A stretch of DNA of 64,000 bases, from assembly GCA_963853835.1 (NCBI GenBank), contig OY970823.1, positions 3,056,001 through 3,120,000 on the forward strand, read 5' to 3'. Positions within the stretch are counted from its first letter, which is position 1. Every line of letters starts with the position of its first letter. The notes below the pieces were generated by a model. The model saw only the letters and a list, made by a program, of their open reading frames with translations, was not told the DNA's origin and made no database searches. This DNA comes from Calendula officinalis (Eukaryota; Streptophyta; Magnoliopsida; Asterales; Asteraceae). Below are positions 9,788 through 20,232 of the stretch, piece after piece. The translations under genes were made by a program, and so were the position numbers.

Positions 9788-11960
9788 GAAGAAGAGAATG
9801 TCTAAAAGACCCAATGAATCACCAAGCAGTGATGAGGGCAGATCTGTGGAATTGATGGAAAGGAAGGAAAACCTTAAAACCAATGTACCTGTTAGTAAGC
9901 CCGATGATCTTGCTAGATGGAGTGAGGGCAGTATTAAAATCACCCAATTGACGGCTAAAGTGGATTCCTTGGAATCCACGGTACAAGATTGTCTCAAGTA
10001 CTTAACCAATCAAGGAAAAACTATGGCTGCCATGAAAAGGCATGTGAATACCATCAACAAACGAATGCGGTTCTATGAACACAGGCTTCATCAACAAACC
10101 AAAATCATCCGAAAATTAAAGAAAAAGATGGATGATAGTGAGGCTCCACCAGTTGAGCTCACTAAGGGGGAGAAGGATAATATACAGACAATGATTGATG
10201 AATCTATAGCAGCAGCAGCATCCTCCCTTTTAAATTTAAAAGAAACAAATGTTGATGAAGGCCCAGAGATGATGATGACAGAAGAAGAGCCTATTACTAC
10301 TGCTACAATGGAAGAATAAGTTGAAAAGGAAATACCTGTAGTAACCTCTACTACTGATATTATAGCAGTAGTAAATGAAGAAAAGGAATTATTAGCAGCA
10401 AATACTACTGATGCCCTATCAGTAGTAACTCCTGAAGTAAAACCAGTAGTAACTACTCCAGTTACTACTGAAGAGGAAGAACTACATTTTCCAGAGCTTA
10501 TTGAAAGAGAGAGACATGTCATCATTACCAAACCACCAACACCTGATCAACCACTTATCATACCTGACATTGATGATAATGTGAATTGGTTTGAGGTTGA
10601 TGAATGCTCACTTCCTCCACATCCAAAAATTCTTCAACAAAATGAACTTAGATCATTTTCTCCTTCAGTTATAATAAGTGGAGTGCCAGATATGAAATAT
10701 ATTCCACCTCCACCTTCAGCACACATTGGAAAGGGTAAAGAAATATATGATGAAGATTACCCTAACAGAGCTCTTGGTCATTACATGGTAAACAAGATAA
10801 ATCTTGTTAGAGCTGATAAACAAGACAAATGGAAGGTGAAGAATAAGAGATTTTGGGAGAAGGTAGCTAAGTATCAAGCTCTTGAACAAAAGAAGAATCA
10901 AAGAGAAATGCCTGTTCAAGCACCTGTTCAAATTAAAGATGTTCAGATAGAAGCCCAAGAAGCAGAATTCAAAAGGCTTAGAAAAGTAGAAGAAGAACAT
11001 CTAAACTGTCTTGAGGAACTTGTAGCAGAATGCAAAAGAACAAAAGGTGAGTTACCAGATGATATATTTGAACAAAAAGCTCTTATGATAGACTTTCTGA
11101 AGACAAGAGGTCACAGTGCAAAATCTTTTGGAAGAATGAAGATGGTAACTATTATTGAAAAATACTGCACTGAAAAGAAGAAAGACTTGGCTGAACAAGA
11201 AGCTGAAGAATCAAAGAAAGCCAAAGCCAAAACTTTAGTACCAATCAGCTTAAATTTGCTCAAAGCTGGTAGTGTTACAACTGTTGGTAATACTTCAACT
11301 CCCCAATCTAATAAAAGAAAATCTGTTGATCAAGAACAAAGTTCTAAGAAGAAATCAAAACAACAAATTATACCTGTTCTTGAAATGCCAGTTGCTCCTC
11401 TACAGAACAATCCAATTCTTAACTGGAGAGTGATGCAGAATAATGTCATAGAAGTCATAAGGGAAGACAAAGTAGTACAAAGATTCACTGGATGGTTACC
11501 CTTAATCAGATCATGTTCAAGAAGTGATGTAATCAAACTTCTGATTATTGGGAAACCAAGAATGACAAAGAAATCATGGAAAGAATCTGGAGCTGGATAC
11601 CTGACTAGAATGATAGATGCTGCATTTTATCCAGATAATTATCCAGAACAATTTACAAATCCAGGTAATGTATATGCTTGGAATGTCATTCCTACTGCAA
11701 ATATGTACTTCTTTGAGAAATCAGGCAAAGTGTGTGAATTGTACTTATATGAGAAAGAATATCCACATTCAGAGAAGACAATGTATCAGATATTCCTAAA
11801 CACTTTGATGAAACCCTATGATGCTGTTATGTTCCAAAATAAATTGAATTATTTTACAAAGAGGAACAGTAGATATATTATTGAACAAAGGCTTCAACAG
11901 AATCAAAGAACTCTTGAGAAAAGAAGAAAAGAACAAGAGGAACAAAAGAAACTTGATTGA
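9711..11960 (+). pseudogene. Copia-1 extra 3' gene, C-terminal part
   Basis: One frame runs from 9711 to 11960, broken only by TAA at 10317-10319. It overlaps the preceding frame by 77 bp, so the ancestral gene was probably one ORF of over 1100 codons. Features in order: basic Ser-rich segment (SSRKKRMSK); coiled coil around 9950-10130; acidic Thr/Val stretch encoded by TACTACTG and CAGTAGTA words; Lys/Glu-rich coil (about 10780-11240); a basic patch (SKKKSKQQ); and a C-terminal domain around YAWNVIPTANMYFFEKSG. The domain order parallels exon 2 of elements D and C. No enzymatic motif is seen. Whether the stop or frameshift is bypassed is unknown. Confidence 0.7.
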
Positions 11961-11980
11961 TTAAAAGATGATCAATAAGT

Positions 11981-11992
11981 TTAGGGGGAGAT
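11981..11992 (+). other. Copia-1 polypurine tract
   Basis: TTAGGGGGAGAT abuts the 3' LTR, as expected for the plus-strand primer. Confidence 0.9.
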
Positions 11993-12608
11993 TGTTGGAG
12001 CAAAACACAGATCAACTTATTACTGATGCTGCAGTTAGTACTGACATACTTAGTACTGATGGGGCAGAACATTTACTACTGATGAAGTTGATGCTGGTGT
12101 ATACTATAACTAAGTTACTACTGATCATGAGAAGATTGAAGATACTACTGATCATTGTAGTTACTACTGACGTTGATTATGGACTTACTACTGATCACCA
12201 AGTTTACTACTGACGTTACTTATTTACTACTGGTGATTGCAGTTACTACTGATACGCGTTTTTGGAAGATATCAAGTCCGAGATCTTCGTAGAGATAGTT
12301 ATAGAATGTAATTAAATGTATATCTTTTATAATTCGATGTAAATCAAGTCCTAGAATAACTAGGGTAAATAGTTTAGCTTCAAGGACTACTATAAGTATG
12401 TTCCTTACGAATTGTAAACGTACGTGTGTATTGTTAACTCAATAATATACATTGAAGCTTTTGTGAAACTGTGTTCTTAATATTCTTGCATATTGTTCAT
12501 ACAGTTCATTGTTCTTAATTATTGATATAGTGTTGATCCGCTGCAACTTCTATCATCAATTAGATCTAAGGTGTTTATTAACTTGTCTATAGTTAATTGA
12601 TCCTGACA
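11993..12608 (+). repeat. Copia-1 3' LTR
   Basis: 616 bp, apparently identical to 1181-1796. The direct repeat ATAAT follows at 12609-12613. Confidence 0.96.
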
Positions 12609-12660
12609 ATAATCAAACAAGCTTGTGGTCACAATAGCACAGTAGCTCATGGTACATCAT

Positions 12661-12818
12661 TTAAAACCATGACCTTGCATTTGTATTGTGACCATGAGCC
12701 ACTGTGCTACTGAAGCTTGTTGCAACTTTCTTAACTCTTCTTACATTTGTATTGCAACAAAAGCTTCAGTAGCACATTGGCTCATGGTCACAATACAAAT
12801 GCAAGGTCATGGTTTTAA
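12661..12818. repeat. 58-bp inverted repeat with 42-nt loop
   Basis: Arms 12661-12718 and 12761-12818 are reverse complements with one mismatch. The loop carries GTTGCAAC near its left end and TTGCAAC near its right end, which could extend the pairing. A third, diverged copy of the arm words (GGTCACAATAGCACAGTAG) lies at 12627-12645. The transcript would form a long near-perfect hairpin on either strand. It could be a MITE or a small-RNA precursor; no target duplication was recognised. Confidence 0.85.
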
Positions 12819-13633
12819 ATCTTGTATCATGTGTTTTATATTTTGGGTCCTTACACGGATTAAGACACTATTTTAAATACAAGCCAGATTAAAACCTGTT
12901 ATAATTACAAGGTGATATCAAATTGGGCCATTTATATGACACGACCTACCGTAAACGAAAATATAAACACAACCACATACGGCTTTATATAAAGGGGCTC
13001 ATGTGCAATTCTTAATAGGGTCAAAAGCCTTTTTCAAAATCAATTTTAAAGAATACACATTTCTTTTTCTTTCTACTTCACGAAATAATTTCATTAACCA
13101 TGAGAAGTCCTTCTGTCATTTGTTTGTTAGAGATATAACTATATAAGCAATTGGACGTCACCAATTATGGAGTCACGCAACAACCTTGCAAAGCCGATTA
13201 GCTAATACTTATGCTAAGATCTTGTATTAGCAACCAATTAAGGTCTATAGTCGCTCAAACAATTAAATATGATCTTCGAGATTTGGAATAAAGGTAATAA
13301 ACAAAGAATTACACCGCTTGGAATTTGGCAGGTTCGTTCAAATTTTATTTTTTACATAAAGTAAAATATAAAACACATATATAATTGTTGTCTAAGAATT
13401 AAAACTTGTCTATACAAATTACCACATTAAATTTCTCTTTGATAAAAAAGAAAAACTATAGAGTCTTGATGGAAGGATCCAATTGAATTATATATAATCT
13501 CAATACCAAATTTTAAGGACACGCTAAATGCAATAGTCAAGGCCAGCATTATTAAGAACGTGTTAACTATAAGGTCAACTATTCTATTGTCAACTATCCC
13601 TAATATGTATTTCAACTGTTAATTTAATAATAA
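12819..13633. other. Intergenic, no gene seen
   Basis: AT-rich sequence without recognisable coding content. Short frames lack domains. Confidence 0.6.
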
Positions 13634-13654
13634 TTATGTATATTAGCTATATAT

Positions 13655-13783
13655 ATATATTTTTTTGTGAACGGGACCTAATATACTTTTTTTTTATCCA
13701 CGATGGGACTTGAACCAATGACCATTTGGTCATGGGCAACACCTTAAATCAATCTCCATAACCACTAGGCTACAAGTCTTGGG
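13655..13783 (-). mobile_element. tRNA-derived SINE
   Basis: On the minus strand it carries a pol III box A, TAGCCTAGTGG (13762-13772), and box B, GGTTCAAGTCC (13706-13716). A-rich tracts follow at its 3' end (T-runs at left). It is bounded by a perfect 21-bp direct repeat at 13634-13654 and 13784-13804. Box spacing and the A-rich tail fit a short interspersed element mobilised by LINE machinery, and not a functional tRNA gene. Confidence 0.85.
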
Positions 13784-13910
13784 TTATGTATATTAGCTAT
13801 ATATTGTATAGATATTCTTGTTTATAACGGCTCCTTATCAAGTTTATACTCGATATGTACATAATCTAGCTAGCCGTTGCCGTGTCTATTTTCGAACATT
13901 TCTCTTGACA

Positions 13911-13917
13911 TATAAAA
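13911..13917 (+). promoter_or_regulatory. Possible TATA box of the aminotransferase
   Basis: TATAAAA in CTTGACATATAAAAAG lies 230 bp before the ATG at 14141. It is the only good TATA match in the near upstream region, but the distance implies a leader of about 200 nt. Weak support. Confidence 0.3.
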
Positions 13918-14140
13918 AGTCATTCGAGAACCCTTACCACTAAGCCATCACTAAATGATTGTTTTATGTATCTTAGTGATTCTTGTGAATTTATAATGTT
14001 GTATGTGGTGATAACTTGTAAGGGCTTACGAATGACTTCCTATAGGTCACGAGTTTAGTCCCTGAGTATACATATACGAGATGTCCATTAGAAGAAAGAA
14101 ATAGAGGAAATTAGTTAGAGCTGAAAGCTAGAAAGAAGAA

Positions 14141-16377
14141 ATGGAGAAGCAAGAATGGGGTTTCAAGGAAAACCATGAGTTGCATGCTGCTGCATCTTTC
14201 ACGATCCGAAATATCCTTCAAAACATTAGGGCAAACATCGACGAAGCAAAGACCGGAAAACAACTGATTCATCTGGGACATGGGGATCCCTCTGCTTATC
14301 CTTGCTTTCGAACATCTAAAATAGTCGAAGATGCGCTAATTGAATCTATTCGATCGGAGAAATTCAATGGTTATCCTCTTGGTGTAGGAATTGAGCCTGC
14401 AAGAAGGTCTATAATTTTATTTAATGCAAGATATATTGATCAATAGACAACTTAAATTATTTTGGTATATATATGTTACTAATTTTCTTTATTAATTTTC
14501 AGGGCTATTGCCGAGTATCTATCAAGAGACCTTCCCTACAAGTTAACAGCTGATGACATTTTCCTCACCGCTGGAGCAAACCATGCGATAGAAGTAATAC
14601 TAACAGTTCTTGCTCGCCCAGGTGCAAATATACTTTTCCCGAGACCTAATTATCCAATATATGAAGCTCGAGCCAGTTTTAGTCCGCTTCAGGTTCGTCA
14701 TTATGATCTACTCCCTGAGAAATGTTGGGAAGTTGATCTTGATGGTGTTAAAGCACTGGCGGATGATCAAACTGTGGCGATTGTTCTCATCAACCCTGGG
14801 AATCCATGTGGAAATGTTTTCACATCTGACCATATGAAAAAGGTATGGTTAATTAACTTTTTCTCAATTAATAGCATATAGTTTTTGTTAATTCGTCATG
14901 ATATTGTTTCATTGTATTTCCGTTATGAAAGATTGCTGAAACAGCCAGAGAACTTGGGATTCTAGTGATAACAGACGAAGTTTATGCTCATCAAGTTTTT
15001 GGAGAAAAACCATTCTTCCCCATGGGGATATTTGGTGATATAGTACCTGTTGTGACACTTGGGTCATTATCAAAACGATGGATCATTCCTGGATCACGTC
15101 TTGGTTGGATAGCAATATCGGATCCTATACGAATTCTTCACAAAACTGGGGTTTAATTGATTACTTGCTCATTTTTTCTTTTCTTTTCTTGTATCAAGTT
15201 TTTCTCTTGTTTTACACATATTTTTGTGTCAGATCGCTAGTTCCCTCACGAGTTGTCTAACGATAACAGCAGATCCCGCCACCATTATTCAGGTATGTCA
15301 TCACATCACCAAACTCACCCTATGGCGATGACAGCCAAAAGACCTGTAACCACGACGACATGTCGCTCCCATAACTTTTAGCGACGACATTTAGTCGCCA
15401 TAGTTTCGTCGTCATAACAGCTAAAAAAAGTTCGTCGCCATAGATATTGTCCCATGGGTGATCAATCGCGGCGAATTTAGTCCTGAAAAGAACCGTCGCT
15501 ACAGATTTACCAAATCAGAAAAATGTTTTATTATATGTGTGTGCCGGCGACATGTCGTTCCTTTAGAGTTTGCCGTAAGTTATTCCGGTAATACCTTTCG
15601 CGAAGACAAGTCGTCTAGAAAAATAACGTGTTAAAAATAACCGGTGACACCTATCGCCATGACATGTCATCGCTATATACTAAAAGTTAAAATTAAGCAG
15701 TCAATCATGTAGCGATAAAATGTCGTCGCTGCATATTAAAAGTCAAAATCTAGAAGTCAAAGCTGTGGCGATGACATGGCGTCTTTAGGGACGGATTCTC
15801 GATCATTTGGAGCATATGTTATTCAATTGACAGGGAGCAGTTGCTGACATTATAGAGAAGACACCAGATTCGTTCTTCTTAAATATCAATATGGTACTAA
15901 AGGAGGCAGCAGACACACTTTACGAGAGACTCAAGGAGATACCATTCGTTGCATGCTCTTACAAACCCGAAGGATCTATGTTTGCAATGGTAATGATTTT
16001 TATCAAGTGATAAATATTTTTTAATGTTCCATTAAAGTTACCAAAATTCACTGTTTGCCATAAAAGATAATAAATGCCCACTTTGCTTGTACAGGTAAAG
16101 CTAAACGTAGCAGTTTTTGAGGACGTAGTTGACGACATAGATTTTTGTACGAAGTTGGCTAAAGAGGAATCCATGATCCTTTTTCCTGGTAAATGAACAC
16201 CCGCTTTAACATATAATTAAATAAACTTCATTCTTTATGTATGATACCGTTAATATTATAGGAGATGCTGCTGGTATGAAGAACTGGGTTCGAATAAGTT
16301 TTGCAGCACACCCGAAACTGCTTGAAGAAGGAATGGAGAGGATGAAAGCGTTTTGCTTGAGACATGCAAAACATTAA
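14141..16377 (+). CDS. Tyrosine/nicotianamine aminotransferase-like, 7 exons
   Basis: PLP-dependent class I aminotransferase, probably moving the amino group from tyrosine or a related amino acid to a 2-oxo acid. Exons read with GT-AG introns: 14141-14406, 14503-14842, 14932-15150, 15233-15292, 15834-15989, 16095-16188, 16262-16377. They give 416 residues, normal for the plant TAT family. Key residues are present: N189 in NPGNPCG, D217 and Y220 in DEVYAH, the PLP-binding K250 in SLSKRW, R258 eight residues on, and the substrate carboxylate R389 in KNWVRIS. The N-terminus WGFKENHELHAA and HLGHGDPSAYPCF are family-typical. No break is seen, so it looks functional. A plant paralogue acting as a C-S lyase (SUR1-like) or nicotianamine aminotransferase cannot be excluded. 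It is the only host gene in the window. Confidence 0.92.
15318..15790. repeat. Transposon-like repeat inside intron 4
   Basis: Intron 4 (15293-15833) is by far the longest. It holds about 470 bp starting CCCTATGGCGATGAC and ending GTCTTTAGGG, so the ends are inverted CCCTA/TAGGG. Between them are many variants of GCGACGACAT and TGTCGTCGC in both orientations. This resembles non-autonomous plant DNA transposons, but no target duplication was found. Removing it leaves a short intron like the others. Confidence 0.5.
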
Positions 16378-16434
16378 TATATATTAAAATATATTTGTCA
16401 CAATGGGAAATTGTGCCTGTGAAAAATAGCATTC

Positions 16435-16440
16435 AATAAA
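16435..16440 (+). terminator. Possible polyadenylation signal
   Basis: AATAAA 58 bp after the aminotransferase stop codon, in AT-rich sequence. Confidence 0.4.
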
Positions 16441-17197
16441 TATAGGGTTAAATACCGATCGAGTCAATCTTATTATGATGCATTTGAACCTTAATATATT
16501 CCTAATCCTATGCCTACATATATCCATTTGTGGTTAAAGACTACTTTTCACAAGTTTAGTTAATATTAATTTATATAGTGTCTTATTTAAATAGAAGCTA
16601 TTTTTTTTATTTAAATAGAAGGTAAGAAAAAAGAGATCAAAAGTTGTGTGGAAAGCTACAAACATGTAACCAAGTCGTCTCTCTTAGATATATTAGTTAA
16701 AGACTACCATTCACAAGGTTAATTGTATCTATTATACAATTGCCATAGGGCATATACAATTCATTACAGAGAAACGGAATGAAACAAGTATCATAGAAAC
16801 AAAAAAACTGGGTACGTAGTTGTATATTACATTGATTTTATTGTACTATTATTAATTAATGGGTACACATAGCATATGAGCGTTAACCACTGGCATATTG
16901 TAACACTTCAATTTTTCACAAATTTTTCACAAAAAATTAAATCTTTTTAAAACACATTTTTGATAATAAAATCATTCTCTTAAATAAAATGTGTCATAAA
17001 TCGTCTAGTTCATAAGCGTCCCAATATTAAATGCGGTAAAATAAATAATAATAAAGTGTTTCACAATAATAAATTGCATTTATCTAATAGTCTTCCAGAA
17101 CTGGATCACGCGTTAGCCTTTTCCTTCCTCTTATGACCACTAGTGAAACACTTAGTGAATTCCCTATCTGAATTACCGGGTTCGCCAAGTACCGTCA
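16441..17197. other. Intergenic with possible LTR remnant
   Basis: No gene. From about 16899 the sequence TGTAACACTTCAATTTTT resembles the start of a Ty3/gypsy LTR. The following 250 bp could be its remains, but no second end was identified. Confidence 0.35.
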
Positions 17198-17475
17198 TGA
17201 GAAACCTTGAACAAGCATCAATCCATTGATTCAATGTGGAATTTGAGATCTAGTGTGTAGAGTGTGTTTTAGTGAGAGAAAGTAGAGAGAGAATTGAGAG
17301 AGAACTTCCAAAAGAGTAATTCAATTAATGTGTGAAAGTTATAATTAACTCTTAACCTCTCCATATTTATACCTAACTACTAATTAACCATGTTCACCCT
17401 AAGCTCTAGTTAGTAGTTTCTAAACATGTCAACTCAAGTCCCTACACTATTAATTACAAAAATATTGCCCCAACA
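17198..17475 (-). repeat. LTR of old copia remnant X
   Basis: It runs from TGAGAAACC to GCCCCAACA and is followed directly by ATCTCCCCCTTT, a polypurine tract read on the minus strand. It therefore looks like the 3' LTR of a minus-strand element. Words such as CATCAATCCATTGA, TTGAGATCTAG and the purine-rich GAGAGAAAG block parallel element B's LTR (39501-39730), so X is a diverged relative of B. The left limit is approximate. Confidence 0.6.
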
Positions 17476-18343
17476 ATCTCCCCCTTTATAACAATAGTTT
17501 AGGAAGTATATCTTAGAAGTACTTGAGTAGCTAAACCAGGGAAAACCAGGATCAAATAGATTGCCTGTTAACACAACTGTTACAGAAAGTGTGTGACCTA
17601 CGTTCAGCGTTGGCTCTGATGTTAGCACTGGTAGGATTTCATCCAATCATTGTGGAATACCAATATTTTTGGTATCACTATGAATGTTCCGGCAATATCA
17701 CAAAGACATGTTTGGTAGAGTGCCCATGTGTCCTAAACGTGTTTCGTTCGGTTGTAGACTCGATTAGTGGACAAATGAAGGCGAGGACTGGACAGGATTG
17801 TCCTCTTTTTCAATATCAATAATATCTAAATAAGATGTGGATAGCATATGAGCTGATCTCCGTGGAAATGAAACAAGTACTTTTTAAGAAGTACTTGAGT
17901 AGCTAGGGGGTTGTGCATCGCATCACTGGGTCCATGATGACTTATTTAATATCCGAGAGCAACATATGGAATATGATAGAAATGTGGCTACCCGACTTTT
18001 TAATCGTTTTGGTAAGGGTTTTTCGTTTTCTTTAACCCTGTCACACCCTACTCACTCAAGCTCGCTTTTTCAATTTTGACTACTCCCTCATTTATTGCAT
18101 CATGTGATTATTGTGTTGATCAGTTGATTTTGCACCCCATACTTCATCCCCCTCTCATGTTTTACCTCTATGCACCCAAATGAAGATCAAATGATACTTG
18201 CGGATTGATTCTGCTCACCTAAACCTAGGAACCCTCACAGTATTTCCTATATTGTAGGTGGCTCCTGGGAAGATCATGCCGGCTATATTAGATCATAGGA
18301 GTTATTTGGAGTGAACAATAACGCTCATGTGCACCGAATAAAC
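17476..18343 (-). mobile_element. Copia remnant X, 3' portion
   Basis: Old, stop-ridden sequence between the X LTR and the Gypsy-1 insertion. Polypurine-like CTCCCCC words are present. The minus-strand peptide around LNVGHTLSVTVVLT resembles LNAGHTIESTVVQT read from 26695-26750. Segments such as GAAGTACTTGAGTAGCTAGG also have counterparts near 27025. It is inferred to be the degraded 3'-gene or intron region of a sire-type copia. Confidence 0.5.
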
Positions 18344-20012
18344 TGTAACGACCCGAATTTTGTAAATAAAAATTGTACAAAAATATGTTAAATAAGGATA
18401 AATCGTTTAAAGAACGTAGGAATTGGTTTCGTGTCATTCGGACACCGTATGAGAAAGTTATGGGCGAAACCGGGTCGAGCCAAAGATTAAAAAGTGCAGC
18501 CTGGACTGCTGTGGGAGTTCACGGCACGAACTATTGTTCGCGATCGTGAACTCGGTCCAGCGAATTGGGCCAATCGTCGCGAAGTAGTTCCCGACTCGGT
18601 AACGATCGCGAACTGTGCGAGGCATGAAAGAGTTAGCGACGCGAACTAGTTCGCGATCGCGAACTCTGCCCGACACCAGCATTTAATTCGGGAAAACTTC
18701 ATTTATGTCATTTTGAAACCCTAGTTTTCTCCTCTCTTTGGTGTGTGCCATTTTGGAGTTCAAGGGGCTGTTTGGAGCTCAATCTTCATCAAATCTTAGT
18801 GATTCTTGCTCCTAGTTGAAGATCTAAGGTAAATCTTCATCTCTCTTGTGTTATAAGTTTTAGATTCAAGTATGGAAGCTTGAATCATAAACCCTAGTTA
18901 TAGATTTGTTCATGAATGGTTAAATGGAAGTGAGATAACTTAGATCTATGGTATTTTAACAAGAAAAACGTGGTCATGTTATGGATACACGAAAATGTGG
19001 TGATTTATGAACTTAGGGTTTGGTAATTTTGGGGAAAATGGTGCTAGTAGTTAACTAGCCATGGATTATGTAGTTAGTATAGATGATTAATGCAAACCAT
19101 TGTATTGGTTTTGATAATAGGTTATCGGTTGGAAGATTTGAGGCATTCAAATCTTGAGAAGTGATATTGGTGTTCAAGAAACACAACATTTGGATAAGCT
19201 TGGCTAAGGTGAGTACATGTGACTTTGAAACTGGGTACATAGCTAGTAAATGTTTTTATGATCTAATGATTTTGTCGAGTCTTTAAGTAATTTAGTCATT
19301 TATGTGATTTATGATGAATTGCTTGATTGATAATGAAATGATTGATTTATTGAGAAATGATGGAGCTATAAGCTCATAACGATAAAAGACAAGTAATGAT
19401 GATGATGATGATGATGATGATGATGTCCCTAGGGCCGTAGTAGATTGGAGGCATTCCGGTTACTACGGCACCTTAAGGTTAGTGGTAGATTGGAGGCATT
19501 CCGATTACCCAATACCTATGAGTCCCGGTAGATTGGAGGCATTCCGATTACCGTGGTAATGATGGTCTTGATAGATTGGAGGCATTCCGATTATCTTGAC
19601 ATTGGCCAATGATGAAAGTGATAAAGTGACCCAAAACAAACTTAGTAATATTATTTTAAGATTAAATGATATTATTTGACTAAATGTTTATCGGGTCTAA
19701 AACCCATGTATCTCACGAGGCAATTTTTGTCTCACGTACTATGTTTGTCTTTTTGCTATGTACTCAGGATCGGGATCGAAGATCTAGGAGGCCCGTTTAG
19801 AAGAGGCCTTGTTGAGATTAGCTCGGTGTTGATGATTAGAGTCCTTATCCTATGGTTAAGATATAATTTGTAACACCGTTTTTGTAAACTCTGATAATCT
19901 CGAACAAGAGACCTTTTCGTTTTTGTAAAACCGATATTTGACACAGTTGCAATACTATGTATTTTGGATTAGATGTTATTTAAATGTCGTTTTTGAAAAT
20001 TGAGGTGTTACA
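18344..20012 (+). repeat. Gypsy-1 5' LTR
   Basis: 1669 bp. It contains a palindromic TTCGCGATCGCGAA-type region near 18650, a GAT microsatellite at about 19396-19425, and four hairpin units at 19434-19600. Ends are TG...CA. Confidence 0.93.
19434..19600 (+). promoter_or_regulatory. Four tandem covarying hairpins in the LTR
   Basis: Units at 19434-19469, 19476-19517, 19526-19553 and 19565-19600 share the core GATTGGAGGCATTCCGAT (GGT end in unit 1). The core folds as ATTGGA/TCCGAT around GGCAT. Outside the core, each unit has different but complementary arms: GCCGTAGTA/TACTACGGC; AGGT+GGTA/TACC+ACCT; CGGTA/TACCG; GTC+GATA/TATC+GAC. Changed stems with preserved pairing indicate a structured RNA or cruciform element. 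Function is unknown. Confidence 0.7.
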
Positions 20013-20015
20013 ACT

Positions 20016-20027
20016 TGGTATCAGAGC
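20016..20027 (+). other. Gypsy-1 primer-binding site
   Basis: TGGTATCAGAGC, three bases after the LTR, matches initiator methionine tRNA. Confidence 0.92.
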
Positions 20028-20232
20028 TATAGTTTAAGTGAACTAGGTTGAATTGACCATCCTAGACTTAAACTGAGCTAGTAGGACCGTAGGTTCCATA
20101 GGATACTTATGAAATGACTATTGAGACCTTAAAGTGTAGGCTCGATAGGGTTGACCTTAAGAGAATTGGTCATATTGGTTGTGGAACGGTCAATGCCACC
20201 GTTACTTTAATGAATTGACTACTAAATGATTG

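Larger units (their letters stand above)
1181..12608 (+). mobile_element. Copia-1, complete Ty1/copia retrotransposon
   Basis: The element is 11.4 kb with 616-bp LTRs starting TGTTGG and ending CTGACA. It is flanked by ATAAT at 1176-1180 and again at 12609-12613. Order: LTR, PBS, gag, pol (protease, integrase, RT, RNase H), motif-rich spacer, TATA box, extra 3' gene, polypurine tract, LTR. I found no difference between the LTRs by eye, so the insertion is very recent. Gag and pol are open. The 3' gene has one frameshift and one stop. The extended gag and extra 3' gene suggest the Sirevirus/SIRE type of copia (inference). Confidence 0.97.

Noticed and set aside
13706..13772. Functional tRNA gene
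   Set aside because: Has box A and box B but no cloverleaf arms. A-rich tail and target duplication show a SINE.
17434..17822. Small frames near 17.5 kb as host genes
   Set aside because: They fall in remnant X beside a polypurine tract and have a diverged duplicate near 26.7 kb, so they are retroelement debris.
19434..19600. CRISPR-like array
   Set aside because: Repeats of a core with unequal short spacers in a plant LTR, duplicated in the other LTR. No link to CRISPR.
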